Shown here: piece by piece, positions 16,842 through 25,085 of the stretch | How the letters are laid out: every line of letters begins with the position of its first letter | How positions within the stretch are numbered: the stretch's first letter is position 1 | Origin: Aquabacter sp040755535 | Lineage (GTDB): Bacteria; Pseudomonadota; Alphaproteobacteria; Rhizobiales; Xanthobacteraceae | Assembly (NCBI GenBank): GCA_040755535.1 | Contig: JBFMAV010000014.1 | Coordinates: forward strand, 1-64,000 | Direction: 5' to 3' | DNA: 64,000 nt | Notes under the pieces: model-generated | What the model saw: the letters and a program-made list of their open reading frames with translations, nothing else | Databases searched by the model: none | What the model was told of the DNA's origin: nothing | Made by a program: the position numbers and the translations under genes

Positions 16842-18536
16842 ATGTCCACCCAACGTCCGGCCCCGCGCACCGGAGGCCAGCTCATTGTCGATCAGCTCAT
16901 CGCCCAGAAGGTGGAGCGCATCACCTGCGTTCCCGGCGAGAGCTATCTGGCCGTGCTGGATGCGCTGCATGACGCGAAGATCGACGTGCTGGTCTGCCGC
17001 AATGAAGGCGGCGCCGCGATGATGGCCGACGCTTACGGCAAGATGACGGGGCGACCCGGCGTGTGCTTCGTCACGCGCGGCCCCGGCGCCACCAATGCCA
17101 GCGCGGGCGTCCACATCGCGTCCCAGGATTCCACCCCGCTGATCCTGTTCGTGGGGCAGATCGAGCGCGGCATGCGCGAACGCGAGGCCTTCCAGGAGCT
17201 GGACTATAAGGCGGTGTTCGGCACCATGGCGAAATGGGTCGTGGAAATCGACGACGCGGCCCGCATTCCCGAACTGGTGTCCCGCGCCTTCCGCGTCGCC
17301 ATGCAGGGCCGCCCCGGCCCGGTGGTGATCGCATTGCCCGAGGACATGCTGGTGGAGACCGCCGAAGTGGCGGACGCCGCCTATGTGGAGCCCGCCGCCC
17401 CCGCGCCCGCCCCCGCCGACATGGCGCGCCTTGCCGAACTGCTGCGCGAGGCGGAACGCCCCCTGGTGATCATCGGCGGCTCCCGCTGGACGCCCGAGGC
17501 CAGTGGGCAGCTCGCGGATTTCGCAGCCCGCTGCGCCCTACCCATCGCCACCTCCTTCCGCCGGGCGGACCGGTTCCCCTCCGATCACCCCTGCTACATG
17601 GGCGATGTGGGGATCGGGCCGAACCCGAAGCTGGCCGCCCGCGTCAAGGACGCCGACCTGCTGATCCTGCTCGGCGCGCGCATGTCTGAAATGCCCTCCT
17701 CCTCCTATAGCCTGATCGACATCCCGACGCCCCGCCAGAAGCTGGTCCAGGTGCATCCGAGCGCCGATGAGATCGGCCGTGTCTACCAGCCGGTGCTCGG
17801 CATCGAGGCGACGCCCGGAACCTTCGCCGCCGCGCTCGCGCAGATGACCGAAGCGCCCCAGGGCAAGTGGGAGCAGACCATCCGCCAGGGCCGTGGCGAC
17901 TATCTTGCCTGGACCGAGACGCCGGCCAAGCTCCCCGGCACGTTCCAATATGGCGAGGCGGTCACAGCGCTGCGCGACCTGCTGCCGGAAGACACCATCC
18001 TGTGCAACGGCGCAGGCAATTATGCCACCTGGCTGCACCGCTACTTCCGCCTGCGCGGGCGGATGAAGCATCTGGCGCCCACCTCCGGCTCCATGGGTTA
18101 TGGCGTTCCGGCGGCGGTGATGGCGAAGCGGCAGTCGCCGAGCAGCACCGTCGTCGCCTTCGCCGGCGATGGCTGCTACCTCATGAACGGCCAGGAATTC
18201 GCCACCGCCGTCCAATATGAGATCCCGCTCATCGTCATCTTGGTCGACAACGGCATGTACGGCACCATCCGCATGCACCAGGAGCGGGAGTTTCCGGGGC
18301 GCGTCTCGGCCACCAAGCTGCGCAATCCCGATTTCGCGGCCTATGCCCGCGCCTTCGGCGGCCATGGCGAGACGGTGACCACCACCGAGGAGTTCCTTCC
18401 CGCCTTCGAGCGGGCCCGGGCCAGCGGCCTGCCGGCCATTCTCCACTGCAAGATCGACCCGGAAGCCATCACGCCCACCCGCACGCTGACCGCGATCCGC
18501 GAAGAGGCCTTCGCCAAGCACGGCACGCCGGCCTGA
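16842..18536 (+). CDS. Thiamine-pyrophosphate enzyme, acetolactate-synthase-like
   Basis: 564 residues from ATG 16842, which has GAAGGA upstream. Three-domain TPP fold: N-terminal pyrimidine-binding domain with the catalytic glutamate in CRNEGG, a central domain, and a C-terminal TPP/Mg site GDGCYLMNGQE followed by DNGMYGTIRMHQE. The family includes acetolactate synthase, glyoxylate carboligase and 2-oxoacid decarboxylases. No regulatory small subunit is adjacent, so it is probably a catabolic or uncharacterised lyase rather than the biosynthetic IlvB. The neighbouring aldehyde dehydrogenase could oxidise an aldehyde product (inference). Confidence 0.8.
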   Translation: MSTQRPAPRTGGQLIVDQLIAQKVERITCVPGESYLAVLDALHDAKIDVLVCRNEGGAAMMADAYGKMTGRPGVCFVTRGPGATNASAGVHIASQDSTPLILFVGQIERGMREREAFQELDYKAVFGTMAKWVVEIDDAARIPELVSRAFRVAMQGRPGPVVIALPEDMLVETAEVADAAYVEPAAPAPAPADMARLAELLREAERPLVIIGGSRWTPEASGQLADFAARCALPIATSFRRADRFPSDHPCYMGDVGIGPNPKLAARVKDADLLILLGARMSEMPSSSYSLIDIPTPRQKLVQVHPSADEIGRVYQPVLGIEATPGTFAAALAQMTEAPQGKWEQTIRQGRGDYLAWTETPAKLPGTFQYGEAVTALRDLLPEDTILCNGAGNYATWLHRYFRLRGRMKHLAPTSGSMGYGVPAAVMAKRQSPSSTVVAFAGDGCYLMNGQEFATAVQYEIPLIVILVDNGMYGTIRMHQEREFPGRVSATKLRNPDFAAYARAFGGHGETVTTTEEFLPAFERARASGLPAILHCKIDPEAITPTRTLTAIREEAFAKHGTPA

Positions 18537-18546
18537 GGGTCGGCGG

Positions 18547-18572
18547 AGGCGCCGGCAGAGATCCCGGCGCCT
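18547..18572. terminator. Bidirectional terminator hairpin
   Basis: Stem AGGCGCCGG / CCGGCGCCT (9 bp, 8-base loop) between the convergent TPP-enzyme and gpmI genes, so it can serve both. Confidence 0.6.
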
Positions 18573-18578
18573 TCCAAC

Positions 18579-20102
18579 TCAGCCCTTCATCACCAGGCTC
18601 TGGCCGGTCATCTCGGTCGGCTGGGGCAGGCCCATGAGCGAAAGCAGGGTCGGCGCAACATCCGCCAGGCGGCCATTCTTCAGCGCGAAGCCGGGGCGCC
18701 CGGCGAGCAGGACCGCCACCGGGAAGGTGGTGTGGGCGGTGTGCGGGCCGCCGGTTTCGGGGTCGCGCATCAATTCGCAATTGCCATGGTCGGCGGTGAC
18801 GAGCAGCGCGCCATCCATGGCGAGCACCGCATCCGCGATGCGCCCGAGCCCCTTGTCCACCGTCTCCACCGCCTTGATGGCAGCCGGCAGGCTGCCGGTG
18901 TGACCCACCATGTCGGGATTGGCGAAATTGAGCACGATGAGGTCGTAGGCCCCGCTCTCGATCGCCGCCACCGCTTTTTCCGTCAGTTCCGGCGCCGACA
19001 TTTCCGGCTGAAGGTCGTAGGTCGCAACCTTGGGAGAGGGAACCAGGATGCGGTCCTCGCCCGCATAGGGCTCTTCCCGACCGCCGCTGAAGAAGTAAGT
19101 GACGTGCGGATATTTCTCCGTCTCCGCCATGCGAAGCTGGGTGCGCCCGGCCGCCGCCACGGTCTCGCCAAGCCCCATGTCGAGGGATTGGCGCGGAAAC
19201 AGCGTCACCATCACCTTGTCCAGCTCGGTGCCATAGGAGGCCATGCCGACCGCGGCGCTGAACTGGATCGGCCGGCCTCGGTCGAAGCCGTCGAACTGGG
19301 GCAGGAGCAAAGCATCGAGAATTTCGCGCGCCCGGTCGGCGCGGAAATTGGTGCAGAGAATGGCGTCGCCATCGCTCATGCCTTGATAGCCGCCGATCAC
19401 CGCCGGGTTCAGGAATTCATCCGAGAAGTCCGCCGCATAGCTCGCCTGCACGGCCACCTCGGCGCTGGCAAAGGCATCGCCCTTGCCGTGCGCAAGCAAT
19501 TCATAGGCGCGCTGCACACGCTCCCAGCGCTTGTCGCGGTCCATGGCGTAATAGCGCCCGCAGACGCTCGCCACAGGCACGGTCTCGGGCAGATCCGCAA
19601 CGAGACGCGCGATGAAGTCTCCCGCCGAACGAGGCGGCGTGTCGCGTCCGTCCGTGAAGGCATGCACCTTCACGGCAATGCCCTCGGCCACCAGAAGACG
19701 CGCCACCGCCACCGCATGGTCCTGATGGGCATGGACGCCACCGGGCGACATGAGGCCGAGAATATGGCACGTGCCACCGCTCGCCTTCAAGGCGGCGATC
19801 AGGCCGCTCTGCTCCAGGCGGGTCTTCATGTCCCCGTCCTCGACGGCGGCATCGATACGCGGCAGATCCTGCATCACCACGCGTCCGGCCCCGAGATTGA
19901 GATGGCCGACCTCCGAATTTCCCATCTGGCCGGCCGGCAAGCCCACGTCGCGGCCCGACGTGGCCAGGAAGGCATGGGCGGACGTGCCATAGAGGCGGTC
20001 ATAATTCGGGGTGCGGGCGAGGCGCACGGCATTGTCCGCGCTGTCGTCGCGCCAGCCCCAGCCATCGAGCACAACCAGCATGGTGGGGACGCGCGGGGAC
20101 AT
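18579..20102 (-). CDS. gpmI: 2,3-bisphosphoglycerate-independent phosphoglycerate mutase
   Basis: 507 residues, the usual length. Interconverts 3- and 2-phosphoglycerate in glycolysis and gluconeogenesis with two Mn ions. Visible: VVLDGWGWR metal loop, catalytic serine in GNSEVGHLNLGAGR, HIGHLMSPGGVH-like HILGLMSPGGVHAHQDH, TDGRDTPP, NFRADRAR, NFANPDMVGHTG and TADHGNCE. ATG 20102 has GAGG eight bases upstream; a longer frame to 20147 adds an unlikely N-terminus. Monocistronic here. Confidence 0.95.
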   Translation of the reverse strand: MSPRVPTMLVVLDGWGWRDDSADNAVRLARTPNYDRLYGTSAHAFLATSGRDVGLPAGQMGNSEVGHLNLGAGRVVMQDLPRIDAAVEDGDMKTRLEQSGLIAALKASGGTCHILGLMSPGGVHAHQDHAVAVARLLVAEGIAVKVHAFTDGRDTPPRSAGDFIARLVADLPETVPVASVCGRYYAMDRDKRWERVQRAYELLAHGKGDAFASAEVAVQASYAADFSDEFLNPAVIGGYQGMSDGDAILCTNFRADRAREILDALLLPQFDGFDRGRPIQFSAAVGMASYGTELDKVMVTLFPRQSLDMGLGETVAAAGRTQLRMAETEKYPHVTYFFSGGREEPYAGEDRILVPSPKVATYDLQPEMSAPELTEKAVAAIESGAYDLIVLNFANPDMVGHTGSLPAAIKAVETVDKGLGRIADAVLAMDGALLVTADHGNCELMRDPETGGPHTAHTTFPVAVLLAGRPGFALKNGRLADVAPTLLSLMGLPQPTEMTGQSLVMKG

Positions 20103-20223
20103 GACGAACCTCACTGCAGACAGCGGCGCCTCAAGCGGCCGCGACACCGCGCGTCATGACGCCTTCCATATGGCAAGGTCAAGGCGATAGGCTCCTGCGC
20201 GAGGCATGTTGCCGGGCGGGGGG

Positions 20224-21822
20224 ATGACGATGACGGACGTTCTGGTGGTGGGAGCTGGTCCCGTGGGGCTGGCGCTGGCGTGCGAACTGGCGCGGCACGG
20301 CGTGGGCGTTCGCATCATCGAGGCTCGCACCGAGCCCCTGCCCTATTGCCGGGCCATCGGTGTTACCTCCCGCACGCTGGAGGTCTATGAAGACATGGGC
20401 GTCGTGCGCGACATGATCGATGCCGGCCTCTGGCTGACCGGCACGCGCGTCGCGATTCCCGGTCACCCGACGCGCGACGTCACCTCGGACCTTTCGGACC
20501 TGCCCTATGCGACCCTCGGCGTCCCGCAGGGCGAAACCGAGCGCATCCTCGCGCACCACCTCTCCGGTTATGGCGTCACCGTCGAACGCGGCGTGCGACT
20601 GGTGTCGCTTACTCAGGAAGGGGGCATTGTGCGTGTGGACCTGGATGGTCCAACCGGGCGCGAGGTGGCCCATCCCCGTTATCTCGTGGGATGCGACGGC
20701 GCGCATTCTAGCGTGCGCCATTTGCTGGGGATCGATTTCGTGGGCGAGGCGTGGCCCTTCCCTTTCATGCTGGGCGATGTGCGTCTCGACTGGCCGGAGG
20801 GTGAGGACTTGCCGCGCGGCTTCGCGCTACGCGCCATCCGCCCCAAGGTCGATGACGTCCCGGACATGTTCATCGCCATTCCCCTGCCCGAGCATGGCCG
20901 GTACCGGGTCTCCACACTGGCCCCCGAAATGCCCGAGGGACCATCCGCAGACGGGCTCGCCCACGGCATTCAGTCCGAACAGCGCGGGCCGAGTGCGTCA
21001 GACCTCCAGGAGGTGGCCGACCGGGTGATGGAGCGGGCGCCCGTGGTGAGCGATCTGCGCTGGTCCTCGCGCTATCGCATTTCCATGCGGCTGGCGGAAC
21101 GCTATCGCGTCGGCCAGGTCTTCATCGCTGGGGATGCCTGCCACATTCATCCGCCCACCGGCGGACAGGGGATGAACACGGGCATTCAGGATGCCTATAA
21201 CCTCGCCTGGAAACTCGCCCTCGTCCTCAAGGGCCATGCCGCGCCCGGATTGCTGGGCAGCTATGAGACGGAGCGCCAGGGCGTGGCCGAGGGCGTCATT
21301 GCCCAGACGATCGCCGAGAGCATGGCTTTCGGGCGCGGCGACGCGGCTCCGGATCGCCTGGCCAATACCCAGATCCTGGTCAGCTATCGCGGCAGCCCCA
21401 TCGTCGCCCCCGCCTCGGGCGATGCCGGGGTCCAACCGGGCGACCGCATGCCCGACCTCTCCGGCCTGCGCCGGCGCGGGCTCGGTTTTCCGTTACGTCT
21501 GTTCGAGATTTTGCGCGGGACGACCCATGTGCTGCTGGCGCCGGTCTCGGGAGCGGAGGATCTCGCCGCCCTGGAGGTCGAGGCGAAAACCCTTGCGGCC
21601 CACCTGCCGATTCGGATTGTGGCATGCGCTGTTGACGGCGCCGACATGCCCGACCCGCTCGGCATAAGCCTGGTGGAAGACGCTGCGGGCACACTGGCGC
21701 AGGTTGTTGGGTCGGACACTGTTCTGGTCCGTCCCGACGGCTATCTCGCCTGGCGGGGGCCGCTGTCGGCCGTCCAAGCGCGCGCCACGCTTCTGGAGCA
21801 CATCCTGGGTCGGCCGATCTGA
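20224..21822 (+). CDS. FAD-dependent aromatic-ring monooxygenase (PheA/TfdB/MhpA-like)
   Basis: 532 residues. Single-component flavoprotein hydroxylase: N-terminal dinucleotide motif VVGAGPVGLALACELARHG, the DG motif GCDGAHSSVR, and the FAD ribityl motif GDACHIHPPTGGQGMNTGIQDAYNLAWKL, continued by a C-terminal thioredoxin-like domain. The family hydroxylates phenolic or polyketide substrates with NAD(P)H and oxygen. No ring-cleavage genes are adjacent, so the substrate is unknown. ATG 20224 sits behind a G-rich stretch; 20206 and 20230 are other in-frame starts. Confidence 0.85.
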   Translation: MTMTDVLVVGAGPVGLALACELARHGVGVRIIEARTEPLPYCRAIGVTSRTLEVYEDMGVVRDMIDAGLWLTGTRVAIPGHPTRDVTSDLSDLPYATLGVPQGETERILAHHLSGYGVTVERGVRLVSLTQEGGIVRVDLDGPTGREVAHPRYLVGCDGAHSSVRHLLGIDFVGEAWPFPFMLGDVRLDWPEGEDLPRGFALRAIRPKVDDVPDMFIAIPLPEHGRYRVSTLAPEMPEGPSADGLAHGIQSEQRGPSASDLQEVADRVMERAPVVSDLRWSSRYRISMRLAERYRVGQVFIAGDACHIHPPTGGQGMNTGIQDAYNLAWKLALVLKGHAAPGLLGSYETERQGVAEGVIAQTIAESMAFGRGDAAPDRLANTQILVSYRGSPIVAPASGDAGVQPGDRMPDLSGLRRRGLGFPLRLFEILRGTTHVLLAPVSGAEDLAALEVEAKTLAAHLPIRIVACAVDGADMPDPLGISLVEDAAGTLAQVVGSDTVLVRPDGYLAWRGPLSAVQARATLLEHILGRPI

Positions 21823-21859
21823 GATGTGAGCCACGTGGCAAACACGACCGATTTGACAC

Positions 21860-21881
21860 GGCCGGCGTGACACCGCCGGCC
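21860..21881 (+). terminator. Hairpin downstream of the monooxygenase
   Basis: Perfect stem GGCCGGCG / CGCCGGCC with loop TGACAC, 37 bases after the stop. No T-tract. Confidence 0.5.
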
Positions 21882-21958
21882 TGTCCCAGCGGTCCCCCGG
21901 CGCATGCACCAACCTGCGCTGGACGCATTCGGAAAGGCGAGGCGAGGAAGATTGAGAG

Positions 21959-22032
21959 TGGCTGGGGGACTAGGATTCGAACCTAGATTAACGGAGTCAG
22001 AGTCCGCTGTTCTACCGTTGAACTATCCCCCA
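21959..22032 (-). tRNA. tRNA-Gln (anticodon CTG)
   Basis: 74 bases including an encoded CCA. Acceptor stem TGGGGGA / TCCCCCA, D-arm with AGTTCAACGGTAGAAC, anticodon stem GCGGA/TCCGT around loop CTCTGAC (anticodon CTG), and T-arm CTAGGTTCGAATCCTAG. All four arms pair well. It reads codon CAG. Confidence 0.95.
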
Positions 22033-22466
22033 ATCGCGGCCCGCAGGGCTTGGCGAAAGGGCCGGCGAACCGTTGGTTCCGCGCGGCGAGGGCGCTCTAT
22101 ACGCAATTCGAGTGCCGGGGTCCAGAGGGGCAAAGAAAAAGGTTGGCGGTTTTAACAGCTGGTGCCGGCTTGGACCGGACTGTCGGGACGCATCCGCCGC
22201 GTGCCCCGCCTCCATCGCACCTTTATGCCCAGCGGGGCGCGGGCAAGTCGGGGGAATGGAAAAGCTCCGGATGGGGGCCTAAGGTCAAATACCAGGGACC
22301 GGGACGCGATGAGAACCCGGCTACACACCTTCCGATACCGCAGCGCGATCCTGGATCCAATGCCCGCGCGGGCCCGCATGGTAAGCGCATTCTTAACACT
22401 GGTCGGCGGTATACCACGCCTGCATTGGTGCCATGCACAATCATCTATGTTGCACCGCACTCACTT
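22033..22466. other. Intergenic region without a supported gene
   Basis: About 430 bases between tRNA-Gln and the DUF1127 gene. Only short open frames with no ribosome site or recognisable protein are present. It presumably contains the tRNA-Gln promoter (leftward) and the DUF1127 promoter (rightward), but no confident hexamer pairs were found. Confidence 0.4.
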
Positions 22467-22481
22467 CCCCTATGTAAGGGG
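22467..22481. promoter_or_regulatory. Short palindrome upstream of the DUF1127 gene
   Basis: CCCCT-ATGTA-AGGGG lies 20 bases before the start codon. It could be an operator or an mRNA-leader hairpin close to the ribosome site. The assignment is tentative. Confidence 0.3.
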
Positions 22482-22500
22482 TCGTAAGACGGAGGCAGAC

Positions 22501-22707
22501 ATGACCACGATGACCACCCACCCAGTTCGCGACACGGGCCTCTTTGGCCGGTTCGGACATATGGTGTCGGACTTCATCGCCGCGGTCGGTGAGGCGCGCC
22601 AGATGGCGGCCGAGTACAAGCACCTGACGCGGCTGTCCGACTCGGACCTCGCTCGCATCGGCTTGACCCGCGAGGAAATCCCGCAGGCTGTTGTGCGCGG
22701 CCACTGA
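22501..22707 (+). CDS. DUF1127 small protein
   Basis: 68 residues, ATG preceded by GGAGG. The C-terminal half carries the DUF1127 (YjiS-like) signature: AAEYKHLTRLSDSDLARIGLTREEIPQAV. The N-terminal half is an amphipathic segment (FGHMVSDFIAAVGEA). Small DUF1127 proteins in alphaproteobacteria act in phosphate, carbon or RNA metabolism, with some binding RNA; the function of this one is unknown. Confidence 0.8.
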   Translation: MTTMTTHPVRDTGLFGRFGHMVSDFIAAVGEARQMAAEYKHLTRLSDSDLARIGLTREEIPQAVVRGH

Positions 22708-22925
22708 GGCCCGCCGGTTCGGCGAAATCCGAACCAGAATGATACGAGGGGAGCCGCGCGTAGCGCGGCCGCCCTTGTGCACTGCGACAAAAATCCGGTG
22801 CTTTGCGTGTAACCGGGAGACCCCGCCACGTGCGGTGACGTCGGTGGCTGATTGTAGCCGGCACGGGTATTCTTGGCCTTGGGCAATCGAGATCCACGAC
22901 GCAAGGACGTAAAGCGCCCCGCCGC

Positions 22926-23528
22926 TCACGCTCGTGTGCTTTTCTCTCCTTCCGGCAGCAGGATCCTCGCCCGCAGGACATGCAGGCGCCTCAATCCGAT
23001 GCGCGCCGCTAGCCGCTGCTCCGCCCTCGGACCCGGGGCATGCCCACCAAGCTTTTCATAATATCGGCGTGCCAGCAGGAGCCCTTGCCCGGGCCGCGGC
23101 CGACCCGTGACCGCCAAAGTGGCGGCAGATATCGCCTCTCCCAACCGTGGACGCAGCCCATAGCCATCCAACGAGAGGCGGAACGTCGCGGCGATTCTGT
23201 CAGACGCATCGCGTCGCTCGGCGCTCTCCAGGAAGCTGGACACCTCACGGACCCACCCTTCCTCCAGAAGCGAGTGCGAATGAAGAAACATCAGCCAGCG
23301 CCCCCGCCCCTGCCCTGCCGCCTGCCGAAGACGCAAGCCGAGGTCCGAGACGCCAGCCAGGAACACGCATCCCGCAGCATCCGCGATGGCGGCCGTGTCG
23401 TCGCTTGACCCGCCATCTGCCAGGATGACGTCACGAACGATGCCCCCGGTGACCCCTGGAACCAGCGCGGCCAGGGTCGGAACGAGGGCACGCTCCGCGT
23501 TGTGGGTTGGAATGACGACCGAAATCAA
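22926..23528 (-). CDS. Family 2 glycosyltransferase-like protein, altered metal motif
   Basis: 200 residues. GT-A fold start ISVVIPTHNAERALVPTLAAL, nucleotide-binding DVILADGGSSDDT and LRQAAGQGRGRWLMFLHS are typical of GT2. At the usual LHAD (DXD) position the sequence reads LHSHS, so the metal-binding aspartate is missing. The protein may be inactive, metal-independent or repurposed. It is shorter than most GT2 proteins and has no membrane segment. Single gene, divergent from the small gene at 23762. Confidence 0.7.
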   Translation of the reverse strand: MISVVIPTHNAERALVPTLAALVPGVTGGIVRDVILADGGSSDDTAAIADAAGCVFLAGVSDLGLRLRQAAGQGRGRWLMFLHSHSLLEEGWVREVSSFLESAERRDASDRIAATFRLSLDGYGLRPRLGEAISAATLAVTGRPRPGQGLLLARRYYEKLGGHAPGPRAEQRLAARIGLRRLHVLRARILLPEGEKSTRA

Positions 23529-23588
23529 TGCTGCGCGGGCCTCAATATAGCTTAGCTATACTGCCACCCGGCAGGCGCGTCGATGATG

Positions 23589-23606
23589 AAGGCTCAATCG
23601 AGCCTT
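23589..23606. promoter_or_regulatory. Inverted repeat in a divergent promoter region
   Basis: AAGGCTC-AATC-GAGCCTT, a perfect 7-bp inverted repeat between the divergent genes at 23528 (leftward) and 23762 (rightward). It could be an operator or a hairpin. Confidence 0.35.
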
Positions 23607-23761
23607 GACGAACCCGCCGCCTCACTCCGGCTTTCGCCGAACCTCGCCGATTTCGTGCGCGTCGTCCTGCCGGGACACCCTGGATCGTGCGTTCCGCTTG
23701 CGGACAGCCTGCCATCGCGGGAATAAACGCATCGGACCCAAAAAGCAGAACGAGGACGCTC

Positions 23762-24007
23762 ATGGATTTTTCTGATTGGGATAAGGACGAGGCGGGACGG
23801 CTCAAGGTTTGGCCGCTTCAGGCTTTCACAACCGCAGTCTTCGAAGGCCGCGCCGGCGGCGTCCGCTTTGAAGTTGGGGTGCCAAAGGGCCCCGGGCTGC
23901 CTTCTCCGGCTGTTCAGATTTCCATGGATCCGGCCCAATTGCGGGCGCTTGCCGATTCACTCAACGAAGTGGCCACCCTGATTGAGGAGCGAGGCAAGGC
24001 AAGCTGA
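23762..24007 (+). CDS. Conserved-looking hypothetical protein, 81 residues
   Basis: ATG 23762 follows GAGGA. Acidic start MDFSDWDKDEAGRL, then a beta-rich stretch (VWPLQAFTTAVFEGRAGGVRFEVGVP) and a C-terminal helix (DPAQLRALADSLNEVATLIEE). No signal peptide or known motif. Its stop overlaps the start of the following secreted-protein gene (TGATG), so the two are translated together. Function unknown. Confidence 0.6.
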   Translation: MDFSDWDKDEAGRLKVWPLQAFTTAVFEGRAGGVRFEVGVPKGPGLPSPAVQISMDPAQLRALADSLNEVATLIEERGKAS

Positions 24008-24429
24008 TGGCGGACCCTCGCTCTGCGGCCCGCTGGCCTGTTGTGGCGCTCATCCTGGGCGCCACGCTCGCCACCGGCAGCGACCGTGCTCATGCCCATT
24101 CGACGGCCGGCGAGCCGCTCAGCCGGCTTGACCAGATTGGGCCGGCGCTGCGCGCCTGCTGGAACGCCCCTGCCGGCAGTGCCGGTTCGCACATCACCTT
24201 TCGCTTCGGCCTGAATGCACAGGGGATGCTGAAGGGCGCACCATTGGCGACTCATTCGCACCTGACCGGCGACGCGGCCATGCAGAGGGCTTTCGTGGCC
24301 GCGGCCCTAACCGCGCTCCAGACCTGCACGCCCCTTCGCCTGACACCCGACCTCGCCCGCGCGGTGGGCGCGCGGGTTCTGACGCTGCGCTTCTCCGCCG
24401 AGCCGCGTGTGCGCGCTGTGGATATCTGA
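24007..24429 (+). CDS. Secreted hypothetical protein, TonB-C-like
   Basis: 140 residues. Signal peptide to about residue 30 (AHAHS). The mature part (LRACWNAP ... ITFRFGLNAQGMLKG ... AALTALQTCTPLRL) resembles the C-terminal periplasmic domain of TonB/TolA, including two cysteines spaced as in that domain. It may be a free-standing periplasmic partner. Start overlaps the upstream stop. Confidence 0.6.
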   Translation: MADPRSAARWPVVALILGATLATGSDRAHAHSTAGEPLSRLDQIGPALRACWNAPAGSAGSHITFRFGLNAQGMLKGAPLATHSHLTGDAAMQRAFVAAALTALQTCTPLRLTPDLARAVGARVLTLRFSAEPRVRAVDI

Positions 24430-24469
24430 CGCCACGCCATGCCCAGCGTCGTCCCCGCCGTTTGGTCGC

Positions 24470-24498
24470 TTGACAGGCAGGGGGGTGCTTCTCTAAAT
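24470..24498 (+). promoter_or_regulatory. Sigma-70 promoter of tRNA-Ala
   Basis: TTGACA at 24470-24475, 17-base spacer, CTAAAT at 24493-24498, and the tRNA begins 17 bases later. Near-consensus -35 and ideal spacing for a stable-RNA promoter. Confidence 0.75.
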
Positions 24499-24515
24499 GG
24501 CGCCTCCCAAGGTTC

Positions 24516-24591
24516 GGGGCCGTAGCTCAGATGGGAGAGCGCTGCAATCGCACTGCAGAGGTCAGGGGTTCGATTCCCCTCGGCTCCACCA
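24516..24591 (+). tRNA. tRNA-Ala (anticodon CGC)
   Basis: 76 bases with encoded CCA. Acceptor GGGGCCG / CGGCTCC, D-arm GCTCAGATGGGAGAGC, anticodon stem CTGCA/TGCAG around loop ATCGCAC (anticodon CGC), T-arm CAGGGGTTCGATTCCCCT. It reads GCG. Its 3' end is the left boundary of the accessory island that follows. Confidence 0.96.
24578..24590 (+). repeat. Candidate attL: 3' end of tRNA-Ala repeated at 38835-38847
   Basis: CCTCGGCTCCACC, the last bases of the tRNA acceptor arm, recurs in the same orientation 14.3 kb away, just past the last IS remnant. tRNA 3' ends are classic integration sites. No integrase gene was found between the copies. Confidence 0.45.
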
Positions 24592-24773
24592 ATAGTCAAT
24601 ATTAAGCTATTGATATTTCTCCGGCATTTGAATGCCAGAGGCTTTCATCCTCCATCGCCAACCTCACCCGCACGCGTTGGTTTTCGGCCAATTGTGGCGG
24701 AGGGCGACGAATGGAGCGGCCTTTTGCAGGCGAAAGAGCCGCCCCGAAGAGCGGCGTCGTCTACTTCGCACTC

Positions 24774-25085
24774 TCACGTCAGACACTGAACAGGCCGCGA
24801 CCACGCCTCGTGCTCCAGGATGGGCGTCCTCACGGTCTTGAGGCTTGATGCCTGGACTTCACGGATCAGCAGGGCGAGAGGGTTATCCGCGTTTCCCTGA
24901 ACTTTGGCCTTGCCGTTGAATGCCAAGGCTTCAGCGATGCGACCCGCGTTCCCAGCCGCCGTGGAGACGCATTCCATGATGTCGCGAAGCCCGTCATCTC
25001 TGGCAGGGCGGGCCTCCGTTTCGGTGTAAACGACGGTCCAAGCGGCGCTGGCAGATCGCCCGAACGCTTCAAGCCGGACCTTCAT
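24774..25085 (-). CDS. Hypothetical protein overlapping the WYL regulator gene
   Basis: 103 residues from ATG 25085, overlapping the end of the upstream WYL gene by 17 bases, so co-translated. N-terminal MKVRLEAFGRSASAAWTVVYTE, then an acidic helix (LRDIMECVSTAAGNAGRIAEALAF) and a C-terminal part with NPLALLIREVQASSLKTVRTPI. No membrane segment or known motif. The tight coupling suggests a partner of the regulator. Unrecognised; function unknown. Confidence 0.6.
   Translation of the reverse strand: MKVRLEAFGRSASAAWTVVYTETEARPARDDGLRDIMECVSTAAGNAGRIAEALAFNGKAKVQGNADNPLALLIREVQASSLKTVRTPILEHEAWSRPVQCLT

Noticed and set aside
24252..24599. Minus-strand frame containing GNRTPDL
   Set aside because: This peptide is the well-known antisense translation of a tRNA, here tRNA-Ala.
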